DNA from: Chitinophagales bacterium
GTDB taxonomy: Bacteria; Bacteroidota; Bacteroidia; Chitinophagales; Chitinophagaceae
Assembly: GCA_015654595.1 (NCBI GenBank)
Contig: JAATGQ010000109.1
Span: 24,005 to 88,004, forward strand
DNA length: 64,000 nt
Reading direction: 5' to 3'
In this document: positions 1-8,280 of the stretch, one piece after another
Layout: every line of letters starts with the position of its first letter
Numbering within the stretch: the first letter of the stretch is position 1
Program-made: the position numbers and the translations under genes
Notes under the pieces: generated by a model
The model's input: only the letters and a program-made list of their open reading frames with translations
Told to the model about the DNA's origin: nothing
Databases searched by the model: none

Positions 1-1
1 G

Positions 2-1579
2 GTTATCGGCTCTGGTATCGCGGGCCTCAGCTATGCATTAAAAGTCGCGCAGCATCATCCCGACAAAAAGGTGCTTGTCATTACCAAGACCCGCGCGGAC
101 GAAACCAATACCAAATATGCGCAAGGCGGTATTGCCGGTGTAACCGACCTGGAACACGACAGCTACGAAAAGCATATCCAGGATACCCTGATAGCCGGCG
201 ACGGACTTTGCAATCCCCGTACGGTAGAAATCGTCGTGAAAGAAGGTCCTGAGCGGATACAGGAGATCATCGACTGGGGAACCCGGTTTGACAAGGACCC
301 CGCAGGCGACTACAAGCTGGGCAAGGAAGGTGGCCATTCCGAATTCCGGATATTGCATCATAAGGATGTCACGGGCAAGGAGATCGAAAGAGCGCTGCTG
401 GAGACCGTTGGCAAACAAAAGAACATCGAGATCATCAAACATTGGTTTGTACTGGATCTGATCACCCAGCACCACCTGGGTTATCTCGTTACCAAATCGA
501 CGCCGGATATCGAATGCTATGGCGTCTATGCCCTCGATCAACAGACAAACGAGATCGTGAAGATCCTTTCCCGGGTTACCTTGCTGGCGACTGGCGGGAA
601 TGGTCAGGCCTATCGGACGACGACTAATCCGCGGATCGCAACGGGAGATGGGGTCGCGATGGTCTACCGGGCAAAGGGCCGTATCGAGAATATGGAATTT
701 ATCCAGTTTCATCCTACCGCTCTTTACGAGCCTGGCGTCAGCCCTTCGTTCCTGATCACGGAAGCGGTACGCGGCGATGGCGGTATCCTGAGGAACAGCA
801 AAGGAGAAGCGTTTATGGCCCGATATGACGAACGTAAGGACCTGGCGCCGCGTGACATCGTTGCGCGGGCAATCGACAGTGAAATGAAGAGAGGCGGTAC
901 CGAGCATGTCTTCCTCGACTGCCGGCACATGGACAAAGAAAAATTCGTCGAACACTTCCCCAATATCTACGAGAAATGTAAGTCTATCGGCGTGGATATT
1001 GCCGAACAGATGATCCCCGTTGCACCTGCAGCACACTATAGCTGCGGCGGCATCAAAGTTGACGAATGGGGACACACTTCGATAAAAAATCTTTATGCCT
1101 GCGGAGAATGTTCTTCTACGGGTCTGCATGGCGCCAACCGGCTTGCCAGCAATTCGCTGCTTGAAGCGCTGGTGTTCTCCCATCGCTGCTATCTCGACAG
1201 CGTCGAGCAGATCGGGCACCTTTCTTTTAACGAGGGTATTCCTGACTGGAATGCGCATGGTACTACAGAGCCGGGGGAAATGATCCTGATCACTCAAAGC
1301 CTCAAAGAGCTGCAGCTGCTGATGAGCGACTATGTAGGGATCGTTCGTACCGATATGCGTCTTCAACGTGCGAGCAAAAGGCTGGACCTGCTGCACGAAG
1401 AGATAGAGTCCCTGTACGAGACTACGGCCGTCAGCCCCCAGCTTTGCGAAGTGCGTAACCTGATCACCGTCGGCTATCTCATCGTCAAAGCGGCTTCCTT
1501 CCGGAAGGAAAGCAGGGGACTGCATTTCAATACCGATTATCCCGGCAAGAGCTCTATCCTGCAAAACATCGTACTGTAA
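2..1579 (+). CDS. nadB: L-aspartate oxidase (5' end cut by window)
   Basis: L-aspartate oxidase oxidises aspartate to iminoaspartate, the first step of de novo NAD synthesis in the cytosol. The frame is open from base 2 and begins inside the FAD-binding Rossmann motif (VIGSGIAGLSYAL), so only a few N-terminal residues are missing; 525 residues are visible. Further family signatures are TNTKYAQGGIAGV near the N-terminus, HPTALYEPG and TEAVRGDGG in the middle, and the active-site region HYSCGGI followed by GLHGANRLASNSLLEAL. The C-terminal helical domain (LQRASKRLDLL) is present. The stop codon overlaps the ATG of the next gene (TAATG), so the two are probably co-transcribed. Fumarate reductase flavoproteins share the fold, but the overall pattern is that of NadB. 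Confidence 0.95.
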   Translation, partial: VIGSGIAGLSYALKVAQHHPDKKVLVITKTRADETNTKYAQGGIAGVTDLEHDSYEKHIQDTLIAGDGLCNPRTVEIVVKEGPERIQEIIDWGTRFDKDPAGDYKLGKEGGHSEFRILHHKDVTGKEIERALLETVGKQKNIEIIKHWFVLDLITQHHLGYLVTKSTPDIECYGVYALDQQTNEIVKILSRVTLLATGGNGQAYRTTTNPRIATGDGVAMVYRAKGRIENMEFIQFHPTALYEPGVSPSFLITEAVRGDGGILRNSKGEAFMARYDERKDLAPRDIVARAIDSEMKRGGTEHVFLDCRHMDKEKFVEHFPNIYEKCKSIGVDIAEQMIPVAPAAHYSCGGIKVDEWGHTSIKNLYACGECSSTGLHGANRLASNSLLEALVFSHRCYLDSVEQIGHLSFNEGIPDWNAHGTTEPGEMILITQSLKELQLLMSDYVGIVRTDMRLQRASKRLDLLHEEIESLYETTAVSPQLCEVRNLITVGYLIVKAASFRKESRGLHFNTDYPGKSSILQNIVL

Positions 1580-2409
1580 TGGTTATGTCTATGTCGCCTT
1601 CTGCCTCCCAGACGCCGCCCCGTCAGGATCAGCCGTCGGCTCAAATACCGCCGGCGCCGTATCCACAGCATGCGCCGCCCCGACAACCGCCCATCCAGCG
1701 CGCCATGATCCTGGCTGCGGGTCTCGGAACACGTTTTAAACCCTGGACAGACCAGCATCCCAAAGCGCTGGCACAAGTAGGCGGCAAACCCCTTTTACAG
1801 CGAAATATCGAATATCTTCAGCAATACGGCATCCGCCAGGTCGTGGTCAACGTCCATCACTTTGCCGATCAGATCATCGAAGCGCTGGCCGACAATAAAG
1901 GCTGGGGCAGCGAGTATATCATCAGCGATGAGACTGACGAGGTGCTCGAGACTGGCGGCGGTCTGAAAAAGGCCCATTCTTTTCTTGAAGCCGCTCCATT
2001 TGTGCTGATGAACGTAGATATCCTGACGGACATGGACCTGTCGGCGATGATACAGGATCATTTTCGCTATCAACCGTTGGCTACGCTGGCCGTGACCGGG
2101 CGAAGCACATCGCGGTACTTTTTATTTGATGAAAAGGACCTGTTGTGTGGATGGCAGAATGTGCAGACAGGCCAGGTAAGGACGGCCCGTCCGGCAGATG
2201 CGCCCCGACAAAAAGCATTTAGCGGGATACACGTGATCGACCCCGGGATCTTCCCTTTGATTCGTAGAACGGGCAAATTCTCTATGGTAGATCTCTATCT
2301 TGATCTGGCAGCGGATCATACGATCCGCGGGTTTGATCATAGCATGTCGAAGCTCATCGATGTAGGGAAACCAGAAGCTGTGGCGAAAGCCGAAGCCTTG
2401 TTCCCCTAA
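1579..2409 (+). CDS. MurU-like sugar-1-phosphate nucleotidyltransferase with proline-rich N-terminal extension
   Basis: A 276-residue NTP-transferase. The catalytic domain starts near residue 43 with MILAAGLGTRF (nucleotide-binding G-x-G-T-R loop), followed by PKAL, a metal/nucleotide segment ending NVDILTDMD, and the ETGGG motif typical of MurNAc-1-phosphate uridylyltransferase and related NDP-sugar pyrophosphorylases. Such enzymes make NDP-sugars from sugar-1-phosphates; the exact sugar cannot be read from sequence. The first ~42 residues are almost only P, Q, A and S and are not part of the fold. An ATG at 1705 would start the protein exactly at the catalytic domain, as in typical family members. 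The frame is open to the ATG at 1579 that overlaps the nadB stop. No AmgK-type kinase partner is adjacent. Confidence 0.8.
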   Translation: MVMSMSPSASQTPPRQDQPSAQIPPAPYPQHAPPRQPPIQRAMILAAGLGTRFKPWTDQHPKALAQVGGKPLLQRNIEYLQQYGIRQVVVNVHHFADQIIEALADNKGWGSEYIISDETDEVLETGGGLKKAHSFLEAAPFVLMNVDILTDMDLSAMIQDHFRYQPLATLAVTGRSTSRYFLFDEKDLLCGWQNVQTGQVRTARPADAPRQKAFSGIHVIDPGIFPLIRRTGKFSMVDLYLDLAADHTIRGFDHSMSKLIDVGKPEAVAKAEALFP

Positions 2410-2444
2410 ACAAATTGAGCGCCCTTTGGGCGCTCAATTTGTTT
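2408..2444. terminator. Bidirectional intrinsic terminator
   Basis: A perfect 17-bp stem (2408-2424 with 2428-2444) with a TTT loop and a GC-rich core (GAGCGCCC), flanked by A and T runs on the two sides. It lies between the convergent genes ending at 2409 and 2458 and can stop transcription from both. Confidence 0.9.
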
Positions 2445-2457
2445 TAAGAAGGCCGGA

Positions 2458-2997
2458 TTACCATCTTCCTCTATGGCCGTAGCCACCGTAGCCGCCGCCG
2501 TGAGCAAATCCCCCACGGGCATATCCCCGGTCGTGTTCAAAACGGGCATGGTCAAACCGACCGCCATTGAAATATCCTCTGTGGTCCCTTTCAAAATAGG
2601 GACGATAGTGTGCGTAGTAGATACGGTCCCGGTAGTGACCATTCCAAACGGGATAGTCGTAATAAGCGTAACCGGGGTATTCAGTTTCATAGACTGCTGG
2701 TGCAGGAGCGTAACCGTCGTCGTAAACCGGAGCCGGAGCATAGCCGTCATTATAGACAGGGGCAGGAGTTTCATAAACCGGTGCGGGAGCGGCATAGACA
2801 GGAGCAGGAGCGACAGGAACACCACCGCCGACATAAACCCTGGCGCCAGGAACCCTGATCCCGATGTGGCCGCCTACATAGATCTGAGCTTCACTCTTTT
2901 CGGCGATCAGACTAGCTGCGGCAATGGCTGAGAATAGGACTATTTTCTTAATGTCAAATCTTTTATTGTTGCTGGGTTTGGACATCATAGGTTTCAT
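2458..2997 (-). CDS. Secreted PAPVY-repeat / glycine-rich protein of unknown function
   Basis: 179 residues. I chose the ATG at 2997 because it places a basic N-terminus and a hydrophobic signal segment (KKIVLFSAIAAASLIA) before a cleavage-like site (KSEA-Q). The mature part has a GG-x-I-G-I-R-V-P-G-A-R-V-Y-V-G segment, then about five repeats of PAPVY separated by DGYA or ET, then an aromatic stretch (YYDYPVW, RIYYAHYRPYF) and a G/H/R-rich tail. This layout matches small secreted Bacteroidota proteins with no known biochemical role. No catalytic motif is visible. It is probably an envelope or extracellular structural protein. It is transcribed divergently from the MBOAT gene. Confidence 0.7.
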   Translation of the reverse strand: MKPMMSKPSNNKRFDIKKIVLFSAIAAASLIAEKSEAQIYVGGHIGIRVPGARVYVGGGVPVAPAPVYAAPAPVYETPAPVYNDGYAPAPVYDDGYAPAPAVYETEYPGYAYYDYPVWNGHYRDRIYYAHYRPYFERDHRGYFNGGRFDHARFEHDRGYARGGFAHGGGYGGYGHRGRW

Positions 2998-3152
2998 AAT
3001 CGTAGATTTTTTAGTTAGCGGATGTGTTATTTTGCATCCTTGTATATAAGAAGGCAAAAGGTTACAAAGATTTAATGGACGGCTGTTAATGAAAATATAA
3101 GGTTCAAACCGGCCTGAAAATGCCAATCCCGCAATATGAATTACTTTTATTT

Positions 3153-3160
3153 TATATTTG
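3153..3160 (+). promoter_or_regulatory. Bacteroidota -7 promoter element for the MBOAT gene
   Basis: TATATTTG is a perfect match to the TAnnTTTG -7 element, 70 bases upstream of the ATG at 3230. No clear -33 TTTG is visible. The surrounding 232-base gap (2998-3229) is AT-rich and holds no gene; it must also contain the promoter of the divergent gene at 2997. Confidence 0.55.
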
Positions 3161-3229
3161 TATAGCTGGTAAAATAAATCATATATCTTAACGTTTTTAG
3201 GAGCGTTTCGCTTATCCAATATTTATTCA

Positions 3230-4693
3230 ATGCTATTCAATTCGTTGAGTTTTGCGGTTTTTCTCCCGGTGGTATTCGTGTTGTATTGGTTTTGCACCCG
3301 GGGGATCGTGAGAGTCCAGAATATCCTGCTATTGGCAGCTTCCTATTTCTTTTATGCCTGCTGGGATTACCGCTTTCTCTTTCTATTGATCTTTTCCACT
3401 TTCCTGGATTATTTTACGGGTTTGAAGATGGCCGGCGCGTCGACACGCAACGGCAGAAAGTTTTGGTTTTGGCTAAGCGTACTTATCAATGTAGGGTTTC
3501 TGGCTGTTTTTAAGTACTATAATTTCTTTGCCAATTCTTTTGCCGGCTTCCTGTCTTCTTTTGGTTTGAAGCTGGATGTATGGACGATAAAGGTGATCCT
3601 GCCGGTAGGTATTTCCTTCTATACCTTTCATGGATTGTCTTATGTGATCGATATCTACAGAGAAAGGATCAAGCCGGAAAAGAGCTTCGTGGACTATGCC
3701 GTGTTTGTAAGTTTCTTTCCGCTGCTGGTCGCAGGGCCAATCGAGCGGGCGACGCATCTCCTCCCACAAATAAAACGCAAAAGAGTTTTTGACTATGAGC
3801 AGGCGGCCAATGGGCTGATGCAGATCCTTTGGGGGCTTTTCAAGAAGATGGTGCTGGCGGATAACTGTGCTGTTATGGTCAACAATATCTTTGGTCATAG
3901 CGACCGCTACAACGGCAGTACGCTGATCGCGGGCGCGGTTCTGTTTGCTGTCCAGATCTACTGCGACTTCTCCGGGTATTCGGACATTGCGCTTGGGACG
4001 GCGAGGCTCTTTGGAATGGACCTGCTGAGAAATTTCAATTTCCCCTATTTTTCAAGAGACATCGCCGAGTTCTGGAGAAGGTGGCATATTTCGCTTTCCA
4101 GCTGGTTCCGGGATTACCTGTACATTCCGCTTGGTGGAAGCAGGGGTACTACCTTCATAAAAATAAGGAACGTCCTTATCATCTTCCTGGTCAGTGGTTT
4201 CTGGCATGGCGCCAACTGGACATTTATCATCTGGGGTTTGCTCAATGCATTGTTTATCCTTCCTTCGATCTTGTTCAAGACAAACCGGAACAACATGGAT
4301 ATCGTTGCTGCGGGCAAAACCTTTCCAACGCTAAAAGAATTGTTGGCGATGTGCGTCACGTTTGCGCTGACGGTCTTTGCGTGGATCTTTTTCAGGGCAG
4401 AGAGTCTGACAGCCGCGTTTCACTATATCCGCAGGATCTTTTCAAAGAGTACCCTTCGCCCGATGAACGGCGCTGCCTTTCTTGGCGCGGGAGTATCGAT
4501 CTACCAGTTGATCGTTCTCATTGCTTTATTTTTTCTGGCAGAATGGAGCGGCCGCGAGCACACTTTTGCACTTGCGCCCTTGCGGGTCCGCATTCCCAGA
4601 GTTATGCGCTGGGGGATATACCTGCTTATCATCGGAGTGATCTATTATTTTTATAGCGACAGAGAACAACAATTTATTTATTTCCAATTTTAG
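3230..4693 (+). CDS. MBOAT-family membrane O-acyltransferase (AlgI/DltB-like)
   Basis: 487 residues, many hydrophobic membrane segments. Family signatures are the stretch FWRRWHISLSSWFRDYLY (residues near 283-300) and the presumed catalytic histidine His326 in SGFWHGANWTF. AlgI-like MBOAT proteins take acyl groups from a cytoplasmic donor and pass them across the membrane to an extracytoplasmic partner that acylates a polysaccharide or other envelope polymer. The partner is likely the next gene, 6 bases downstream, which encodes an SGNH-like secreted protein. Length and layout are normal for the family. The acyl group and acceptor cannot be deduced. Confidence 0.88.
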   Translation: MLFNSLSFAVFLPVVFVLYWFCTRGIVRVQNILLLAASYFFYACWDYRFLFLLIFSTFLDYFTGLKMAGASTRNGRKFWFWLSVLINVGFLAVFKYYNFFANSFAGFLSSFGLKLDVWTIKVILPVGISFYTFHGLSYVIDIYRERIKPEKSFVDYAVFVSFFPLLVAGPIERATHLLPQIKRKRVFDYEQAANGLMQILWGLFKKMVLADNCAVMVNNIFGHSDRYNGSTLIAGAVLFAVQIYCDFSGYSDIALGTARLFGMDLLRNFNFPYFSRDIAEFWRRWHISLSSWFRDYLYIPLGGSRGTTFIKIRNVLIIFLVSGFWHGANWTFIIWGLLNALFILPSILFKTNRNNMDIVAAGKTFPTLKELLAMCVTFALTVFAWIFFRAESLTAAFHYIRRIFSKSTLRPMNGAAFLGAGVSIYQLIVLIALFFLAEWSGREHTFALAPLRVRIPRVMRWGIYLLIIGVIYYFYSDREQQFIYFQF

Positions 4694-4699
4694 AGAAAG

Positions 4700-5668
4700 A
4701 TGAGAAGATTTGTAATCAGTTGTTGTTTGTTCTTTTTGCTGATCGTAGCCTGCTTTTGCCTGATCGACTGGACCCAGCGGAAGGCGCCCAAGTCGGACTA
4801 TATGAAAGGGATCGTGCTAAAGCATAATCGGATCGATTCCATCCAAACGCCAAAGATCATCCTGGCGGGCGGTTCAAACCTGGCGTTTGGCATCGACAGC
4901 AAGTCGATCCAGGACTCCCTTGGAATGCCCGTTGTGAACCTTGCTTTGCATGCAGGGCTTGGACTAGACTTCATGCTGAATGAGTTAAAATATTCCATAA
5001 AGGAAAATGATATTGTTTTTCTTTCTATCGAATACTTTTTGTCGGGAGAAGGAGACTATGGTATGCACCAGCAGGCAAAGCGCGATTATGCCCCGGCGGG
5101 CGGGTTTTATAGCGCTTCGCCTTTGGAGGTGCTCAAATACTATATCGACCATAACAGAAGAAATCTGAAGACGCTGCTTTCAAAATCTCCTAAAGGGTCT
5201 TTGGGCGGGGAGGAAAACAAAGAAGGCGATTCCATTTATAGCAGTAATGCCTTCAATTCATACGGGGATGTTGTCAGTCATTTGGCCAGACAGCACCATG
5301 CAAACCTGGGCGGAAAGGAGATCATGACTGATACAAAGTGGCCTGGGGTCGATAAGATCAACGAGTTCTGCGCCTATGCGAAGAGTAAACATGTCCCCGT
5401 CTATTATTTGTTTCCCAATTATCCGATCGATGAATACCAGAATAACAAAACCGCGATCGATCATCTGCAGGCGGATATCAATCGCCGCCTTTCAGCCCCC
5501 GTGCTCAATGAGCCCGCTACTTTTTTGTACCCCGATAGCCTGTTCTTCGATACCGTTTATCATCTGACTGCATCCGGCAGACACCAGCGAACCGATAAGC
5601 TAATCCAGCTTCTGAAAGGTAACGCGTTGGTACAGCGATCGATACAAGGCAGCCTCGCCCTACACTAG
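4700..5668 (+). CDS. SGNH-like secreted partner of the MBOAT acyltransferase
   Basis: 322 residues with one N-terminal membrane anchor or signal (about residues 3-24, ending CFCLIDW). After it comes IILAGGSNLAFGIDS, which has the form of SGNH block I (G-x-S-N). Later hydrophobic beta segments (NDIVFLSIEYFL, HVPVYYLFPNYPI) fit the same alpha/beta fold. A C-terminal YHLTASGRHQRTDKL segment sits where SGNH enzymes carry D-x-x-H; here an H and a T/S are present but the canonical DxxH is not obvious. MBOAT proteins commonly pair with such a protein (AlgJ/AlgX-like), which transfers the acyl group to the final acceptor. The 6-base spacing supports one operon. Confidence 0.62.
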   Translation: MRRFVISCCLFFLLIVACFCLIDWTQRKAPKSDYMKGIVLKHNRIDSIQTPKIILAGGSNLAFGIDSKSIQDSLGMPVVNLALHAGLGLDFMLNELKYSIKENDIVFLSIEYFLSGEGDYGMHQQAKRDYAPAGGFYSASPLEVLKYYIDHNRRNLKTLLSKSPKGSLGGEENKEGDSIYSSNAFNSYGDVVSHLARQHHANLGGKEIMTDTKWPGVDKINEFCAYAKSKHVPVYYLFPNYPIDEYQNNKTAIDHLQADINRRLSAPVLNEPATFLYPDSLFFDTVYHLTASGRHQRTDKLIQLLKGNALVQRSIQGSLALH

Positions 5669-5715
5669 ACACACCCTCCGGCGCCCCAATCCTTTCTTCA
5701 AGGGGAGGGGAAAAA

Positions 5716-5723
5716 TATTTTTG
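5716..5723 (+). promoter_or_regulatory. Bacteroidota -7 promoter element for the LigT-like gene pair
   Basis: TATTTTTG matches TAnnTTTG and lies 55 bases before the ATG at 5778. The gap 5669-5777 holds nothing else I can recognise. Confidence 0.5.
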
Positions 5724-5777
5724 CAGTACTAATTAATTTAGTAAATTTATGCTAAAAATATAATCAATTCGAATTTT

Positions 5778-6416
5778 ATGAAAGCCGGGTTATCCTTAAA
5801 ATCATCTGTTCATCCGCTGTCCGTATCTGGAGTCGAAACCTCCGGGACCTGGAAAAGGGAACGCCATCGGACGGAATACCTGCTGGTCATTTATCCCAAC
5901 GGGGACTTGCAGGATAAACTGCTGGAAGAGCAGCAGCAGTTCTCGCAGGCCTATGGGCTGCAATTTCAGAACCGTAACAGACCGCATATCATGGCGGCGA
6001 AGTTTCAGGCGGAAGAGGAAATGGAAGACACGCTGATCCGGTGGGTCCAGCGGATCTGCAACCAATACCATTGTTTTGAGCTGATGTTGAACAATTACAG
6101 CGGGTTCCCGCCGCATACCATCTATCTGCGGGTGCAGGACCCGCAGTCCTATCTTGGATTGCTCCAGCAGCTGCATACGATCGACGATTATGTACAGTCT
6201 TCCGGCTGTCCGCCGGTCAATCTGGTGACGAGACCCTATATCAGTATTGCGCTGGGTCTGACCGAGCAGATATACAACAGGGCTATGCCGGATTACTCGA
6301 GGAAAGATTTTCACGAAGGTTTTATGGTGAAGGAGCTGGTGCTGTTGAAGCGGAGTCATGCATTCGACTCCTGTAAGACGGTGAATGTTTTCCGGCTGAT
6401 GCCCGACATGCTTTAA
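5778..6416 (+). CDS. LigT-like 2H phosphoesterase-fold protein with degenerate catalytic motifs
   Basis: 212 residues. The layout matches the 2'-5' RNA ligase / 2H phosphoesterase family: a beta strand (RTEYLLVIYP), a first histidine motif at RPHIMAAKF (His70) and a second motif position at RPYISIAL. Active 2H enzymes need two H-x-T/S motifs. Here the first is H-I-M (no S/T) and the second has Tyr154 where histidine is expected. The protein may therefore bind RNA or a cyclic nucleotide without normal catalysis. A paralogue follows 21 bases downstream. The N-terminal ~28 residues before the fold are serine-rich and may be non-native; an internal start cannot be excluded. Confidence 0.7.
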   Translation: MKAGLSLKSSVHPLSVSGVETSGTWKRERHRTEYLLVIYPNGDLQDKLLEEQQQFSQAYGLQFQNRNRPHIMAAKFQAEEEMEDTLIRWVQRICNQYHCFELMLNNYSGFPPHTIYLRVQDPQSYLGLLQQLHTIDDYVQSSGCPPVNLVTRPYISIALGLTEQIYNRAMPDYSRKDFHEGFMVKELVLLKRSHAFDSCKTVNVFRLMPDML

Positions 6417-6437
6417 AACCCCATCATCCAAGGACTG

Positions 6438-7108
6438 ATGTTACCCTCGCTTTTTAAAAATGAATCAGATATGAAACAAGCCATTGCCCCGGTCACTGCT
6501 GTCCTCAACGAGAATTACAGGAGGCAGCTGGCGACAAACGAATACCAGATCATCTTAAATCCAAGTGAGACGATCAGGAATAAAATATCACAGGTCAAGA
6601 AAGACTTTTTCGAATTTTACCAGGCTCCGACTGCCGTTGGGGGAAGCCGCATATCAGCCTTGTGCGCTTTACGCAGCTGGCAATGATGGAGGAGAGGATC
6701 GTGTCGCGTCTCCGGATCATTGGAATGGGCTATTCACCTTTTAAGGTGGAGTTAAAGGATTTTGGAAGTCTGCCTTCCCATTCCATTTTTATCCAGGTCA
6801 CCAGTAAGCTGCCTATTCGCTCGCTGGTAAAGGAGATCAAGGATGTACAAAGGCTGATGAAACTGGACAAGGACCACAAGCCGCATTTTATCGACGAACC
6901 CAATATCAATATCGCCCGTAAACTGCTGCCCTGGCAGTACGAGAAGGGATGGCAGGAATATAGCAACAGGAGTTTTACGGGCCGCTTCGTAGCTGATGCG
7001 ATGTTATTGCTCAAACGGCGGCAGGGCGATAAAGCCTGGCAGATCGCTGAGCGGTTTGCGTTCCAGAATCTGCCTGTCAGCACCCGGCAGGGAGAGTTGT
7101 TTGGTTGA
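6438..7108 (+). pseudogene. Second LigT-like 2H protein, interrupted by a -1 frameshift in a G run
   Basis: Two overlapping frames together make one family member. The first (6438-6686, or from the ATG at 6471) reads YQAPTAVGG and then leaves the family pattern. From 6641 the next frame reads GKPHISLVRFTQL, which is the first H-x-S motif in its proper context. The switch occurs at a run of five G (6639-6643); a sixth G would restore the frame. The second motif reads EPNINIARKL, with Asn (codon 6902-6904) where the second histidine belongs. Either the gene is broken, or this is a homopolymer sequencing error. A shorter protein might also start at the ATG at 6683 or 6686. The gene follows the intact paralogue at 5778. 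Confidence 0.7.
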
Positions 7109-7162
7109 TGGCAGGCGGCGGGCGTCTTGTTCGTCCATTCACCCCATAAAGTTTGAAAGAGC

Positions 7163-8236
7163 ATGAGTGTGCAGGAGAATGAAAATATTCAATATCTGAA
7201 GGGCCGGGGAGCCCAATTCAATCCAAAGAATCGTTTCTTAAAAAACGAGCGGGTTAAGGAACATATAGAAGGCATCGACGAATGGCTGGAACCCGACCCC
7301 AAGACTCAATTCCTTGAAGAGACGGCAAAGGGTCTGGTCAATAAGGTCGAGAGTCCCGATGTGGGTATGTGGTATAGCATGAACCCTTATCAGGGCTGCG
7401 AACATGGGTGTACCTATTGCTATGCCAGGAATGTCCACGAATATTGGGGCTATAGCGCAGGGCTTGATTTTGAACAGAAGATCATCGTCAAGAAGAATGC
7501 CCCGCAGCTGCTGCGGAAATTTCTGATGAACTCCAAATGGGAATGCGTACCGCTTTCGCTGAGCGGTAATACAGATTGTTATCAACCGGGGGAAAAGAAG
7601 TTTCGGATTACGCGCCAGCTACTCGAAGTCTGTGCAGAATTCAACCAGCCTGTCGGCATCATCACAAAAAATGCGGGCGTACTTCGCGACAAAGATCTGT
7701 TGAGCAAAATGGCAAAGAAGAACCTTGTTTCGGTCATCCTCTCGGTCACTTCTCTCGACGAAGAGCTGCGCCGAACGATGGAACCAAGGACGACGACGGG
7801 CCAGCAGCGGATGAGGACGATCAGGGAACTGACAGAGGCGGGTGTCCAGACAGGCGTTATGCTTGGGCCCATGATACCCGGTCTCAACGATCACGAAATG
7901 TCCAATATCCTGAAGACGGCCGCCGAAAACGGCGCCTCCTTTGCCGGTTATACGTTCGTTCGTCTTAACGGCGCCGTCAAACTGATCTTTCACGACTGGC
8001 TCTATAAGAACTTCCCCGGACGAGCCGATAAGGTCTGGCACTTTATCGAAGCAGGACATAACGGGAAAGTCAATGACAGCCGCTTTGGAACCCGGATGAC
8101 GGGTGAAGGGAACCTGGCAAAACTGATCGCACAGCAATTTGACCGTTATACAGAAAAATATGGGCTGAATAACGAAAAGATGGGGCTGGATTGTTCCCTG
8201 TTCAGCCGCCCCAGTCAGCAGATCAAGATGTTTTAA
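7163..8236 (+). CDS. SplB-like (PA0069-type) radical SAM protein
   Basis: 357 residues. The motif NPYQGCEHGCTYCYAR carries the C-x3-C-x2-C ligands of a [4Fe-4S] cluster (Cys79, Cys83, Cys86) that cleaves S-adenosylmethionine. The sequence context (WYSMNPYQGC, LSGNTDCYQPGEKKF, GVMLGPMIPGLND) is that of the uncharacterised PA0069/Rv2578c branch of COG1533, relatives of spore photoproduct lyase. Substrate unknown; DNA repair is often suggested from the SplB kinship but is not shown. A TAAAGTTTG sequence (one base longer than the ideal -7 element) lies just upstream of the ATG. Confidence 0.88.
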   Translation: MSVQENENIQYLKGRGAQFNPKNRFLKNERVKEHIEGIDEWLEPDPKTQFLEETAKGLVNKVESPDVGMWYSMNPYQGCEHGCTYCYARNVHEYWGYSAGLDFEQKIIVKKNAPQLLRKFLMNSKWECVPLSLSGNTDCYQPGEKKFRITRQLLEVCAEFNQPVGIITKNAGVLRDKDLLSKMAKKNLVSVILSVTSLDEELRRTMEPRTTTGQQRMRTIRELTEAGVQTGVMLGPMIPGLNDHEMSNILKTAAENGASFAGYTFVRLNGAVKLIFHDWLYKNFPGRADKVWHFIEAGHNGKVNDSRFGTRMTGEGNLAKLIAQQFDRYTEKYGLNNEKMGLDCSLFSRPSQQIKMF

Positions 8237-8280
8237 ATTTTGACAATAATTTCAATAGCTTTGGGCGTATGCTCTCGCCC

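Noticed and set aside
38..1564. Long open frame antisense to nadB
   Set aside because: It mirrors the codon structure of nadB and has no recognisable domain; nadB motifs are intact on the other strand.
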